Assembly (NCBI GenBank): GCA_002894665.1
Contig: NCRB01000045.1
Location: 1-36,793 of the forward strand
Direction: 5' to 3'
DNA length: 36,793 bases
Origin: Salinivenus iranica
Lineage (GTDB): Bacteria > Bacteroidota > Rhodothermia > Rhodothermales > Salinibacteraceae
The stretch's first letter is position 1. Each line of letters begins with the position of its first letter. Shown here piece after piece: positions 8,801 to 15,358 of this stretch. Under the pieces are notes generated by a model. The model was given only the letters and a program-made list of their open reading frames with translations. It made no database searches and was not told the DNA's origin. The position numbers and the translations under genes were made by a program.

Positions 8801-9368
8801 CGTCGGGCGTCGATCGGTAGATGCCGTCCGAGATGTTTTCGGTGATGGAGCGGAGGCGTCCCTCCCGCTCGCGGAGGGTGTGGCGCGTGGACAGGAGCAG
8901 CTGAATCACAATGGTCTCGACCAGCGCAACCCCCACCATGCTCGCCAGCAGGAGGGGAAAATTCTCTCCCGCCCCGATGCCCACCATCGCCAAGAGGACC
9001 GCGTACGACAGCAGCACGCCCACCACGTACGCACTCCCGAACCCGTTAAGCGCCGCCAGGAGCGCCACCCACGCCATCGCGACGTACAGCACCACGCGCA
9101 TGCCGGTCGCGATGTGGCGCCGCACCGCCGCCGAGAAATACGACCCCGCAACGAGGCCCGCAAAGAGCCCCGCGACCGTGCCCCGAAGCCACACTGGATC
9201 GACCGCCCCCGGACTCGATGCGGAGTAGAGCGGGCCGAAAAGGGCAACGAGAACACTGCTCAGGAGCCCCAGGAGCCGGTACACCTGGACCGTCGTTCGC
9301 TCCGTCTCGGAGAGGGCCTCATCCTGGGGACGAAAAAACTCAAATACGTCGGGAAACGGTCGGGCCAT
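5835..9368 (-). CDS. Membrane sensor histidine kinase with six PAS domains
   Basis: This is a 1177-residue inner-membrane signalling kinase. About five hydrophobic segments occupy residues 28-160. Six PAS-like repeats then run from about 170 to 900, most followed by a PAC signature of the D-I-T-E/D-x-K type. The dimerisation/phosphoacceptor domain carries FLANMSHEIRTPL (His about 935). The ATPase has an N box NLVSNAIKYTEAGG, G1 VEDTGIGM and G2 GTGLGLAV. There is no receiver domain, so it should pass phosphate to a separate response regulator, which is not in the window. PAS repeats 1 and 5 are nearly identical at their start (ITEN-S-GIYRSTPDEGL), suggesting internal duplication. The signal is unknown. 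Confidence 0.9.
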   Translation of the reverse strand: MARPFPDVFEFFRPQDEALSETERTTVQVYRLLGLLSSVLVALFGPLYSASSPGAVDPVWLRGTVAGLFAGLVAGSYFSAAVRRHIATGMRVVLYVAMAWVALLAALNGFGSAYVVGVLLSYAVLLAMVGIGAGENFPLLLASMVGVALVETIVIQLLLSTRHTLREREGRLRSITENISDGIYRSTPDEGLVYANQAFIDLFGYDSFQEVVAAAPEGLYADPSVRAELIRRETERGRIDVAEVEYQRKDGSTFVGLLRSSRVEGPNGEPRYHDGIITDITERKQRERRLRVLSEAVEQAGDGMFITKATPEDEGGIAYVNSTFAAMTGYDEAELLGQSPEMLWGPDTDPDTIASLREAQAQGAPWEGEAVHYRKDGTPYMVQWNMAPVCDETGTVEYWVSVQRDVTDERELEARLQEREARIRGLANSIPGVVFQFYVRPDGTRGNYFVSQHAEEVMGISADPEGFNERYIQYIPSPHRGEVESAIDEAIASETPWSVEMPFDRPDGERRWLLCTATPEWQDDGLIFNGVMIDITERKEGQERWRALVESHPGGVLISVDGRYHYANQAAADILGADRPEDLIGKRVAGEMVADAGRAQERWEKIARGEPTEPWEHEIDGLDGTRRTIVAQSVPISYKGQDAAQTVIRDVTERKEMERALRRREERLRAITENVSEGIYRSTPDEGLIFVNQAFANMFGYGSVEAILEADPAALYKNVEERERLRCIARQDGTFDSVEVTYQRRDGSTFTGLTSGTVVTEEDGSVKYFDGAIADITGLKEYEEALRQERDRLALLLKNLPVSVVHGRPVDGRFVVSSVNATFEDTFGVRAGEIQGEDLHEYIVPADRREEAQEIDRTVVEEPGRQFEVRRRTADGIRDFRVKAAVRDAADGTPEVFAIYTDITDQKRREQKLVDAKEKAEKANRMKSAFLANMSHEIRTPLTSIIGFAEAIGDEVEALDATEASGGPNLSTLDRFSALIEESGKRLLETLDGILNLSKLEAGEMGLSSEPVDLVTEVEKTADQMAPRAEEAEVALTVEPPDAEAVWAEADSRGVQIVLRNLVSNAIKYTEAGGSVWVRARTEGGERGTVLEVEDTGIGMASDQVPELFAPFRQESEGAAREYQGTGLGLAVTQRAVRQMNGEVTVETEKGEGSRFTVRLPAADASERRQVLGRSSG

Positions 9369-9543
9369 GGCGGATGGCCTTCATCAAAACACGGACGCAC
9401 TGGCACGCCGGGGCTGCCTCAGCGCAACAGCGCCTCAAACCTAACATCCGAGGGGCAAAGTTGCAGATCTCTCCCGCGTTCCGCTTGCTCTCCCGTAGGA
9501 GGCCACCAGGTCCCCCATGCGCTCGGGCACGGACGCAGCCCCC

Positions 9544-10095
9544 TCACGCGCCCTCCGCCCCAGCGGTCGATGGGTTCCGGGCCGTCTGCACGAACTCTTG
9601 CAGCTGCGACTGCACCCCCTCTAGATTGAGCGTCTTGTCTCCAAGGGACCCCTCAATCGACGTGGACTGCGCAATGGCCTGCACGTCCGACAGCGGGAGG
9701 GTGATACTCACAATGCGGCCCTGGGACGTCCTCATGTCTCCCACGCGATTCCACGACTCCTCTTGCCCCCACTCAAACGTCTGGTTGTCGGTTTCAATCG
9801 TTAGCCGCCGGCTCGAAATGGAAAAGTCAGACTGGCTGTCCACCGAAAACACCATCTGGGCCTGATCGGGCACACACTCCCGCCCCGAGCACTCGGAGGT
9901 GACCTGCATCCGAAGAGACGCCTGGCTGGCAAAATTTCCGCCCGAGCCGGCCTGGGCGACCGTCAGCCGACCGGTTTCGTAGCGTGTCACGTCGCGGTCG
10001 GCATCGTAGGACATCACCCCTCCGGTCCCCCCACACCCGACAAGCAAACCGAGAACGACAATGAGACTGAGTCCGCGAGCGGAGAGCGTCAACAT
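9544..10095 (-). CDS. Small lipoprotein of unknown function
   Basis: The 183-residue precursor starts MLTLSARGLSLIVVLGLLVGC, with a lipobox LVGC and lipidated Cys21. That decides the start at ATG 10095 rather than the longer frame. The mature part is soluble, beta-rich in appearance, with a Cys pair (ECSGREC) that may form a disulfide, and regular IxI strands (RRLTIETDNQTFEWG). I do not recognise the family. It sits 175 bp upstream of the sensor-kinase gene and downstream of the SPFH operon, separated from it by a GC-rich hairpin, so it probably has its own promoter. Confidence 0.7.
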   Translation of the reverse strand: MLTLSARGLSLIVVLGLLVGCGGTGGVMSYDADRDVTRYETGRLTVAQAGSGGNFASQASLRMQVTSECSGRECVPDQAQMVFSVDSQSDFSISSRRLTIETDNQTFEWGQEESWNRVGDMRTSQGRIVSITLPLSDVQAIAQSTSIEGSLGDKTLNLEGVQSQLQEFVQTARNPSTAGAEGA

Positions 10096-10176
10096 GGAAT
10101 CGAGGCAACACTTGAGAAGATCAAAAGCGAGCGTGCAAGAAGACCCGTATGGTTCAATCCCCAAAGAACTCCCCAC

Positions 10177-10198
10177 GCGCTCCGGGCTCTCGGAGCGC
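10177..10198 (-). terminator. Hairpin downstream of the nfeD-SPFH operon
   Basis: There is a perfect 8-bp stem, GCGCTCCG (10177-10184) and CGGAGCGC (10191-10198), with a 6-nt loop. It lies 18 bp beyond the stop of the last SPFH gene in the direction of transcription. No strong U tract follows (only a short TTCTTT further on), so it may be an attenuating or RNA-stabilising hairpin and not a full intrinsic terminator. Confidence 0.4.
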
Positions 10199-10215
10199 CC
10201 CGTTGGTCGCAGCCC

Positions 10216-11214
10216 CTAGGCGTCCGTCGACCCGTCGGGCGCCCCGTCGCCCGAGGGGCGGGGCGTCTCCTCGTCGGATCGGAGCGCAAATTCGTCGAGC
10301 GACAAGCCGTCGATGACCGACTCGTACTTCGTGAGATCGGCCGGGAGCAGGATCTCGTTCTCCTCCTTGCCCAGCCTGGCGATGGTGTCGAGGTACTGCT
10401 CCGCCAGGCGCAGCTTCACGGCCTCCTCGCCGCCGGGCGCCGAGACGGACTGCGCCACGCGCTCGATGGCCTCCGCCGTCGCTTCGGCCAGCGCCTCAAT
10501 CTCCGCCGCCCGGCCCTCGGCCTCGTTGATGCGGCGCTGCTTCTCTCCCTCCGACTGGTTGATGAGCTCCTGCTTCTCCCCCTCCGCGTCGTTGACGGTC
10601 GACTGCTGCTTTCCCTCCGACCGGGCCACTGTCGCCCGGCGTTCCCGCTCGGCCGTCATCTGCCGCTCCATGGCCTTCTGCACCGTGCGGGGCGTGTCGA
10701 TGTTCTTGATCTCGTAGCGGTGCACCTTGATGCCCCACGTCTGCTCCACCTCGCTCAGCACCTCCACCACCGCCTGGCTGATGGCCGCCCGCTCCTGAAA
10801 GGTCGTATCCAGCTCCATCCGCCCGATCACCGAGCGGGTGGTGGTCTGCGCCAGCTGGATGGCGCCGCGGCGGTAATCGGTCACGCCGTAGGCCGCATTC
10901 TCGGGGTTCGTGACGCTCAGGTAGATGATGCCGTCGACCTCCACCCGCACGTTGTCCTCCGTGAAGCACTCCTGCGGTTCCACGGGGATGGCCTGTTCGC
11001 GAAGGTCGAGCGTGTAGGCGACCTGATCGATGAAGGGCACCATCGCGTGAAAACCGGCGCGCAGCGTCTTGTGATAGTTGCCGAGTCGCTCCACCACGTA
11101 GGCGCTCTGCTGGGGCACAAAGCGGATGGCGCGCAAAAACTTGTAGGCGACGTAGAGGGATAGCAGCGCCAGAATGCCGAGGCTGGCCTGGTTGAGAGCA
11201 GTAAAAAGGTCCAT
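10216..11214 (-). CDS. SPFH/band 7 (stomatin-like) membrane protein, paralog B
   Basis: This 332-residue protein has one N-terminal membrane anchor (about residues 10-30) and an SPFH domain opening FVPQQSAYVVERLGNYHKTL, with the typical FIDQVAYTLDLREQ and DGIIYLSVTNPENAAYGV. A long Glu/Gln/Arg coiled coil follows (about 185-245, repeated SEGKQ/SEGEKQ/AEGRA units). The acidic tail (about 300-332) is halophile-like. Such proteins form large cage-like oligomers or membrane microdomains and associate with NfeD partners or FtsH-type proteases. It lies 42 bp downstream of a second SPFH gene, with which it shares the whole architecture, pointing to tandem duplication. Confidence 0.9.
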   Translation of the reverse strand: MDLFTALNQASLGILALLSLYVAYKFLRAIRFVPQQSAYVVERLGNYHKTLRAGFHAMVPFIDQVAYTLDLREQAIPVEPQECFTEDNVRVEVDGIIYLSVTNPENAAYGVTDYRRGAIQLAQTTTRSVIGRMELDTTFQERAAISQAVVEVLSEVEQTWGIKVHRYEIKNIDTPRTVQKAMERQMTAERERRATVARSEGKQQSTVNDAEGEKQELINQSEGEKQRRINEAEGRAAEIEALAEATAEAIERVAQSVSAPGGEEAVKLRLAEQYLDTIARLGKEENEILLPADLTKYESVIDGLSLDEFALRSDEETPRPSGDGAPDGSTDA

Positions 11215-11256
11215 GGGAGGGCAGGGGTGTGGATGGGAAAAACCGTGGGCGGAGGA

Positions 11257-12171
11257 CTACTTGCTCTGAACGGGATTCGTGACCTCCGAGGCCCCCTCGA
11301 AGAACGACTTCAGGTTGGCGGCCTCCATCGGAAGCACGCTCACGTTGGCCCCGTCGACAATCTCGCCGAGCCGTTCGATGAACTGCTCAGTCAGGCGCAT
11401 TTTCACCGCCAGCGAGCCGCCCGGTTGCGAAATGGCGTTGGCGATGCGCTCGATGCCGTTGGCCGTGGCCGCGGCGATGAGCTCCGTTTCGCGGGCCTCC
11501 CCCTCCGCCTCATTCACGCGGGCTTCCCGCCGTCCCTCCGACATCAGAATCGACTTCTGCCGTTCCCCCTCCGACACGTTGATGCGGGCGTCGCGCTCCC
11601 CGCTCGACTCAGTGATCTCGGCCCGCTTCTCGCGCTCGGCCTCCATCTGCTTCTCCATCGTGAGCACGATGTCCTGCGACGGCTGAATGTCCTTCAGCTC
11701 GTAGCGCATCACCTTCACGCCCCACGGGTCGGACGCCTTGTCCAGCTCCTCCACGATCGCCTCGTTCATCGCATCCCGCTCGCTGAACGTGTCGTCGAGC
11801 GTGATCTTGCCCACCTCGCTGCGCATGGTCGTCTGCGCCAGGTTCACGGCCGCCAGGCGGTAGTCGTTGATGCCGTAGCTGGCCTTGTAGGCGTCCATCA
11901 CCTTCAGGTAGACGATGCCGTCCACGTCCACCTCGATGTTGTCCTTCGTGATGCACTTCTGGTGCGGCACGTCGAGCACCTGCTCGCGGGTTTCCTGGCG
12001 GTAGGCGACGCGGTCGATCAGCGGGATGGTGAAGTGCAGCCCCGGCATCAGCGTGTCGTGGTATTTGCCGAAGCGCTCAAGGATCACCTCCTCGCGCATC
12101 TCCACAATCACAAAGGTGTTGTAGAAGATGAAGAGGGCGAAGAGGAGGAGGGCGAGGAGAAGGGTCCACAT
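11257..12171 (-). CDS. SPFH/band 7 (stomatin-like) membrane protein, paralog A
   Basis: This 304-residue protein has a very hydrophobic N-terminal anchor (residues 1-22, LLLALLLFALFIFYNTFVIV). The SPFH core follows (EEVILERFGKYHDTLMPGLH, DGIVYLKVMDAYKASYGIND, LAQTTMRSEVG), then a charged coiled coil with repeated SEGER/SEGRR/AEGEA units (about 190-235). It is closest in style to stomatin/QmcA proteins that bundle membrane lipids and regulate partner proteases or channels. It lies between nfeD (126 bp upstream) and SPFH paralog B (42 bp downstream). The two SPFH proteins may hetero-oligomerise, which is inference. Confidence 0.9.
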   Translation of the reverse strand: MWTLLLALLLFALFIFYNTFVIVEMREEVILERFGKYHDTLMPGLHFTIPLIDRVAYRQETREQVLDVPHQKCITKDNIEVDVDGIVYLKVMDAYKASYGINDYRLAAVNLAQTTMRSEVGKITLDDTFSERDAMNEAIVEELDKASDPWGVKVMRYELKDIQPSQDIVLTMEKQMEAEREKRAEITESSGERDARINVSEGERQKSILMSEGRREARVNEAEGEARETELIAAATANGIERIANAISQPGGSLAVKMRLTEQFIERLGEIVDGANVSVLPMEAANLKSFFEGASEVTNPVQSK

Positions 12172-12297
12172 GGCACACAGTGAGGCATTTGAGGGAAAGA
12201 GCGGGCCCGGGGCGTCCCCGGTGACGATTGAGTTGGTTAGAGGGCTGGACGACGTGGACGGGCGCCCGCAGGCCCCGCGGTCGGGGTCGATGCGCCG

Positions 12298-12894
12298 CTA
12301 TTCTCGCACCGGCGTCGAGGGGTCGTAGCCGAGCCCCGAGGAATCGTCGGACCGATCGGACGATGGGTCGTCCCGTGTCGTATCGACGTCCGGCAGGTCC
12401 GTGCCGAGGGCCGCGGACAACTCCGCGTCAAGGTCGGCGTCGTCCGCCGGCTCAACGACCCAGGTGAGGTTGTCGCGGTAGAGGAGCGTAGCCTCGGCCC
12501 CCTCCGGCAGCGTGCCGCGGACGGCGCGGGCGTCCCAGGTGGCCCCGCGAAAGCGGATGCGGCCCGGGTCCTCGTCGCCGACCTCTTCGATCACCGTCAC
12601 GGTCTGGCCCATCGCCTCGGCGTCCTCATCGGTCAGGGCGAGCGAGGTGTCGCCCCGCACGAAGCGGAGGAGCAGCGGGCGAAGGGCAATCGTCAGGCCC
12701 GCGGAGAGAAAGATCCAGGTGACGATGGCCGTGAGGGGGTCCACGACCAATCCCATGGCGCGGAGCGCCGCAATCACCACCCCGCCAATGCCCAGAAACC
12801 CGGCCACGCCGCCGGGAATCAGCGTCTCCAGCAACATGAGGAGCAGTCCGCCCACGGCGAAGGCCCACGTAAGAAGGGTTGGGTCCAGATCCAT
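12298..12894 (-). CDS. NfeD family membrane protein
   Basis: This 198-residue protein has three to four transmembrane segments (about residues 6-75, including LLMLLETLIPGGVAGFLGIGG, the NfeD signature region). A C-terminal OB-fold-like domain follows (GQTVTVIEEVGDEDPGRIRF, then WDARAV and LLYRDNLTWVVEP). There is no N-terminal ClpP-like protease, so this is the short type (NfeD1b), which is usually encoded beside SPFH/stomatin genes and binds their product. The C-terminal tail is strongly acidic (DDPSSDRSDDSS). ATG 12894 is preferred over a longer frame because the membrane domain begins at once. It leads the nfeD-SPFH-SPFH operon. Confidence 0.87.
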   Translation of the reverse strand: MDLDPTLLTWAFAVGGLLLMLLETLIPGGVAGFLGIGGVVIAALRAMGLVVDPLTAIVTWIFLSAGLTIALRPLLLRFVRGDTSLALTDEDAEAMGQTVTVIEEVGDEDPGRIRFRGATWDARAVRGTLPEGAEATLLYRDNLTWVVEPADDADLDAELSAALGTDLPDVDTTRDDPSSDRSDDSSGLGYDPSTPVRE

Positions 12895-13136
12895 GGCAAG
12901 AATAGAGTCGCGTGAAGCAAGCCAGCGCGGAGCCGCCGACCGCAGGATTAAACACGTGCGAAGACGGGACAAGTTGCGTTCCGCAACCGTCCTCGCTGTG
13001 CCCTTCCTGCTACAATGCGGCGTCGGGACCCGTCAATCTCGCTCCGGCAACGATTGAACGGAGCGAGCGTCCCGGATCTCCTCTGCGCCCCCCGCCGTTG
13101 GGCCGCCTGTCGCTTGAACGGATCCCGCCTGCTCCA
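12895..13136 (+). other. Divergent intergenic region between nfeD and the MFS gene
   Basis: These 242 bp must hold promoters for both directions. A short inverted repeat, GTTGCG (12973-12978) and CGCAAC (12982-12987) with a 3-nt loop, could be an operator. A TACAAT box at 13011-13016 is a possible plus-strand promoter element. At 13060-13080 GGAGCGAGCGT is followed directly by CCCGGATCTC, two motifs also found in the MITE-like repeat at 14416-14596, so this may be a decayed copy. None of these is confirmed. Confidence 0.35.
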
Positions 13137-14369
13137 ATGACCGATAACGACCGCGCCATCGTTGGACTCGTGATGACGGGCCACGGCCTCGTACACACCT
13201 ATGAGTTGTCGATTCCGATTTTTATGACGGTGTGGCTGGCGGAGCTGGGCGTCTCGGAGGCCGTGCTGGGCACGCTCGTCGGAACGGGGTACGCACTGTT
13301 CGGAATCGGGGCGCTGCCCGGCGGCCTCCTGGCGGACCGCCTCGGATCGCGGCGCCTCCTTCTCGCCTGCTTCGTCGGGATGGGCCTTTCCTTCGTGGGA
13401 CTGAGCCTCGCCCGCAGCGCGTGGACCATCGGCGGGGCGCTGGTGGCGTGGGGCACGGCGGCCAGCGTGTACCACCCGGCCGGGCTGTCGCTCATCAGTA
13501 CGGGGGTGCAGCAGCGGGGGCGCGCCCTGGCCTGGCACGGCATCGCGGGCAACACGGGCATCGCCCTCGGCCCGCTCCTCACGGCGCTCCTGCTGCTCGT
13601 CTTCGACTGGCCGACGGTCGCAGCGCTACTGGCCCTCCCGGCCCTTGCCGCCACCCTCGTCGCCACGCGCGTGTCGGTCGACGAACGGGCCGCCGTCGCG
13701 CCGGCCGATCGGGGCGGGGACGAGCCAGCTGCTGGACCGTCCTCCCTCCATGCCTTCTGGACGCAGACGGGCCGCCTGTTTGCCACGGGCTTCGCGCTTG
13801 TGTTTGCGCTGGTGGCGGCGTCGGGGCTCTACTACCGCGGCGTCCTCACCTTCCTCCCGGACCTGCTGACGCCCCTCGTGGCGGTGGACCTGCCGATCGA
13901 CGTGGCGCCGGGGCGGTACGTGTACGCGGGGCTGCTGGGCGTGGGCGTGCTGGGGCAGTACGTGGGCGGCCGCCTCAGCGACAGCGAGCACATCGAGCGG
14001 ATCCTGATCGGCGCCTTTGGGGCGCTCGCGCTCATCGCGCTCGCTTTTCTGCCGGTGGCCGGGACCGGCACAATTCCCCTCCTGGTCGTTAGTGCCGCAC
14101 TCGGGTTCTCCCTCTTCGTGGTGCAGCCGCTCTACCAGGCGACGGTGGCGGAGGTGACGCCGCCCGACGCCCGCGGCCTCTCGTACGGCTTTACCTACCT
14201 CGGCGTCTTCGGGATCGGGGCGCTGGGGGCCGCGCTGGCGGGCACGCTGCTGCAATACACCAGCCCGACAGTGCTCTTTGCGGTGCTCGCCGGCGTGGCG
14301 GTCGTCGGGGCGGGCCTGAGCAGCTGGCTCGCCACAACTCGCGCCCAGATGCCACGGTCAGGTTCCTAA
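13137..14369 (+). CDS. Major facilitator superfamily transporter
   Basis: This 410-residue protein has about twelve hydrophobic helices in two bundles, split by a polar acidic loop around residues 180-210 (DERAAVAPADRGGDE). The MFS signature between helices 2 and 3 is present as GGLLADRLGSRR. A helix-4/5 motif VYHPAGLSLIST followed by HGIAGNTGIALGP resembles the fosmidomycin-resistance/sugar-efflux type of MFS exporters, so drug or metabolite efflux is plausible but the substrate is unknown. ATG 13137 is chosen because the first helix starts right after it; a longer in-frame extension to 12912 has non-protein-like composition. It is transcribed alone, divergent from nfeD. Confidence 0.88.
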   Translation: MTDNDRAIVGLVMTGHGLVHTYELSIPIFMTVWLAELGVSEAVLGTLVGTGYALFGIGALPGGLLADRLGSRRLLLACFVGMGLSFVGLSLARSAWTIGGALVAWGTAASVYHPAGLSLISTGVQQRGRALAWHGIAGNTGIALGPLLTALLLLVFDWPTVAALLALPALAATLVATRVSVDERAAVAPADRGGDEPAAGPSSLHAFWTQTGRLFATGFALVFALVAASGLYYRGVLTFLPDLLTPLVAVDLPIDVAPGRYVYAGLLGVGVLGQYVGGRLSDSEHIERILIGAFGALALIALAFLPVAGTGTIPLLVVSAALGFSLFVVQPLYQATVAEVTPPDARGLSYGFTYLGVFGIGALGAALAGTLLQYTSPTVLFAVLAGVAVVGAGLSSWLATTRAQMPRSGS

Positions 14370-15002
14370 TTCAGGGGACCCGACTACTGTTGTGTCAAAC
14401 CTCAATGTTGTGTTTGTCCTCCCGGCCAAGCCCCGAGGGCGTTCGGGGCGCCGAGCCGGGATCGATCCAGCCAACTCACTGGGGCTCGACTGAAGAAGAA
14501 TGGCCCTGTGGGGGCAGAGCGGAACCCGGAGTGCTCTCTTCTCCCGCCGTATAGATCCCGGATCTCCGCTCGCACGCTCGCTCCGCCCGGGATGACAGGG
14601 GGCGATTTCGGCGCTGATGTCCGCAATGCCTGCATCCGTGAGTCGAAACTGCAGGAAGTAATCGTGCGCGGACACCGACGATGACGCCCGATGCTCCTCT
14701 TCAAGTTCCGGGATGAGTCGTTGTAGAAGCCGTGTGCACGGACGACGATGGCCTTGCGAAAGCTGTCCGACAAAATTACTGACCTCCGTCAGGATCGGTG
14801 GCGTCGTAGCGATGGCCTCAAAGTTGCCAAGCAGGCGAGCAAGGAGGTCGAAGTCGTCGGCCGTGAACGTACTCGTGCGCTTGAAGCGCTCGATGTGGTT
14901 TGCATCGTACGCCCCGACGACGTAGAGGAGGAGAAGATTTGTGTCTACAAGAATGCCCCTCTTTCGGTATTTAGAAACGAAGCGCTCAACTCGGTTACGC
15001 AT
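14358..15002 (-). pseudogene. PIN-domain protein gene with 3' part replaced by a MITE-like repeat
   Basis: The first 135 or so residues are a PIN domain, opening at ATG 15002. They contain GILVDTNLLLLYVVG (first Asp), TTPPILTEVSNFVGQL (acidic motif) and RLTDAGIADIS (third motif with Asp). The frame then enters the repeat at 14596 and reads CHPGRSERASGDPGS, a translation product typical of dispersed palindromic repeats. It drifts on to a stop at 14358, overlapping the end of the MFS gene. The last PIN strand/helix region (the usual DD-bearing tail ending near NFNH) is missing. It overlaps the upstream small gene by 8 nt (ATGCGTAA), so the two form a coupled unit. The product is likely inactive or altered. 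Confidence 0.72.
14416..14596. repeat. 181-bp MITE-like palindromic repeat inside a PIN gene
   Basis: The ends are inverted repeats: GTCCTCCCGG at 14416-14425 and CCGGGATGAC at 14587-14596 match at 9 of 10 positions. Inside is a strong nested hairpin, CCCGGC (14421-14426)/GCCGGG (14455-14460) around GCCCCGA (14430-14436)/TCGGGGC (14443-14449). A second arm pair is ATCCCGG (14555-14561)/CCGGGAT (14587-14593) around GAGCG-rich sequence. It encodes no protein of its own. The conceptual HPGRSxxASGDPGS translation is familiar from dispersed non-coding repeats in several bacterial groups; copies elsewhere in this genome are expected but cannot be checked here. Confidence 0.65.
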
Positions 15003-15327
15003 TCCCAACGGAGCGGATTTTCATAGAGACAACCTCGCCAGTTTCCCCATCGATTTTAAATCGCTTGTATCGCCGCCGGGGGCCGGAGGACGTGAACACA
15101 CCGAGGGGGTCTTGCTGCTCTTCTTCCCTTCGTGCTTCTTCGTGCGTAAATCCGATCGTGACGAACCAGTAGGGCGTCCCATTTTCTTCCGTCCGCTCCA
15201 CTTCCTCAAGCAGGACGTTCGAAAATGCATCCTGCCCGTACAACTCTTCGAAGTACGAAAGGGCCTGCTGTGTCGCTTCTTTGACGTCAATCATCGGTGC
15301 TCGAATAGGATTTGTCTTTTTTCCCAT
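14995..15327 (-). CDS. Small conserved-looking protein coupled to the PIN gene (putative antitoxin/partner)
   Basis: This is a 110-residue soluble protein with no signal peptide. The likely core runs from DVKEATQQALSYFEELYG through TPYWFVTIGFTHEEARREE to YKRFKIDGETGEVVSMKIR. It has the look of a small alpha-beta fold, and the final YKxFxIDxxTGEVxSMKIR block recalls PepSY-like modules. I do not recognise a named family. ATG 15327 is used; ATG 15294 (MIDVKEAT) is equally plausible and begins right at the core. Its stop codon overlaps the start of the PIN gene (ATGCGTAA), so translation is probably coupled. By position it is the expected antitoxin or accessory partner of the PIN protein, which is inference. 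Confidence 0.65.
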   Translation of the reverse strand: MGKKTNPIRAPMIDVKEATQQALSYFEELYGQDAFSNVLLEEVERTEENGTPYWFVTIGFTHEEARREEEQQDPLGVFTSSGPRRRYKRFKIDGETGEVVSMKIRSVGNA

Positions 15328-15358
15328 GTACCACGAAGGCCCAGGATGTATCCGTCAG

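Noticed and set aside
12912-13136. N-terminal extension of the MFS protein
   Set aside because: It lacks membrane character and reads like intergenic sequence; the first helix follows ATG 13137.
14358-14600. C-terminal domain of the second PIN protein (CHPGRSERASGDPGS and onward)
   Set aside because: It is translation of a palindromic non-coding repeat and not a protein domain.
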